A stretch of 22,138 nucleotides of DNA from a virus. Position numbers and translations under genes: made by a program. The DNA lies in the IMG/VR virus record IMGVR_UViG_3300028548_008103, positions 1-22,138 of that record; one strand, given 5' to 3'. Positions 22,115 to 22,138 of this stretch are shown one piece after another. Numbering within the stretch: the first letter of the stretch is position 1; every line of letters starts with the position of its first letter. The notes under the pieces were generated by a model. That model was not told the origin of the DNA. It made no database searches and saw only the letters and a list, made by a program, of their open reading frames with translations.

Positions 22115-22138
22115 TTTTAAATACTCATGTTTCTAGTG

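Noticed and set aside
22117-22138. Possible end of an upstream gene (frame reading TRNMSI then TAA), 2 bases before the 505-residue gene
   Set aside because: Only seven codons are visible, so the call cannot be separated from chance.

Overview
The window is a gene-dense, AT-rich segment of a tailed phage. Every gene I support lies on the minus strand, so transcription runs from high to low coordinates, and neighbouring genes are a few bases apart, touching, or overlapping. The order gp5-like spike, gp25, gp6, large wedge protein, gp8, large fibre-network proteins, then tail fibres is the baseplate module of a T4-like myovirus. The protein style (DUF4815-type giant protein, 'DGTD' repeats, an S74 fibre, small coiled-coil protein between tail genes) resembles marine T4-like phages of cyanobacteria or SAR11-type bacteria. 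The host cannot be read from this window. T4-type late promoters (TATAAATA on the minus strand) agree with a late structural operon.

Layout in transcription order. 22114-20597: unrecognised 505-residue helical protein. 20584-19601: gp5-like central spike (triple-stranded beta-helix) without a lysozyme domain. 19532-19065: gp25, with a GTG start behind a late promoter. 19065-17155: gp6. 17151-11461: a 1,896-residue protein in the gp7 position, with many 'L-x-G-T-D...A-G-D' repeats. 11426-10722: small fibre-like protein with its own late promoter. 10698-9202: gp8, carrying an extra domain that is also present in the gp7-position protein. 9201-5023 and 4969-2528: two consecutive proteins that look like the halves of one giant DUF4815-type tail protein. 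2526-2296: small coiled-coil protein. 2294-1374: tail fibre with a 17-residue beta-roll and a self-cleaving S74 chaperone domain. 1290-346: probable tail-associated structural protein. 318 to the window start: start of an acidic protein that runs off the edge.

How they fit: gp25, gp6, the gp7-position protein and gp8 would build the six baseplate wedges around a hub. The spike tips the hub. The DUF4815-type pair occupies the place of T4 gp9/gp10/gp11 and probably connects wedges to fibres. The last genes supply host-recognition parts.

Most interesting points: the split giant protein; a domain of 91 residues shared without gaps by two different wedge proteins; an adhesin gene bracketed by an 18-bp near-identical direct repeat beside a likely gene remnant; and the long DGTD repeat field. 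No stretch over 100 bases lacks a gene. I saw no tRNA, CRISPR array, insertion sequence or integrase.
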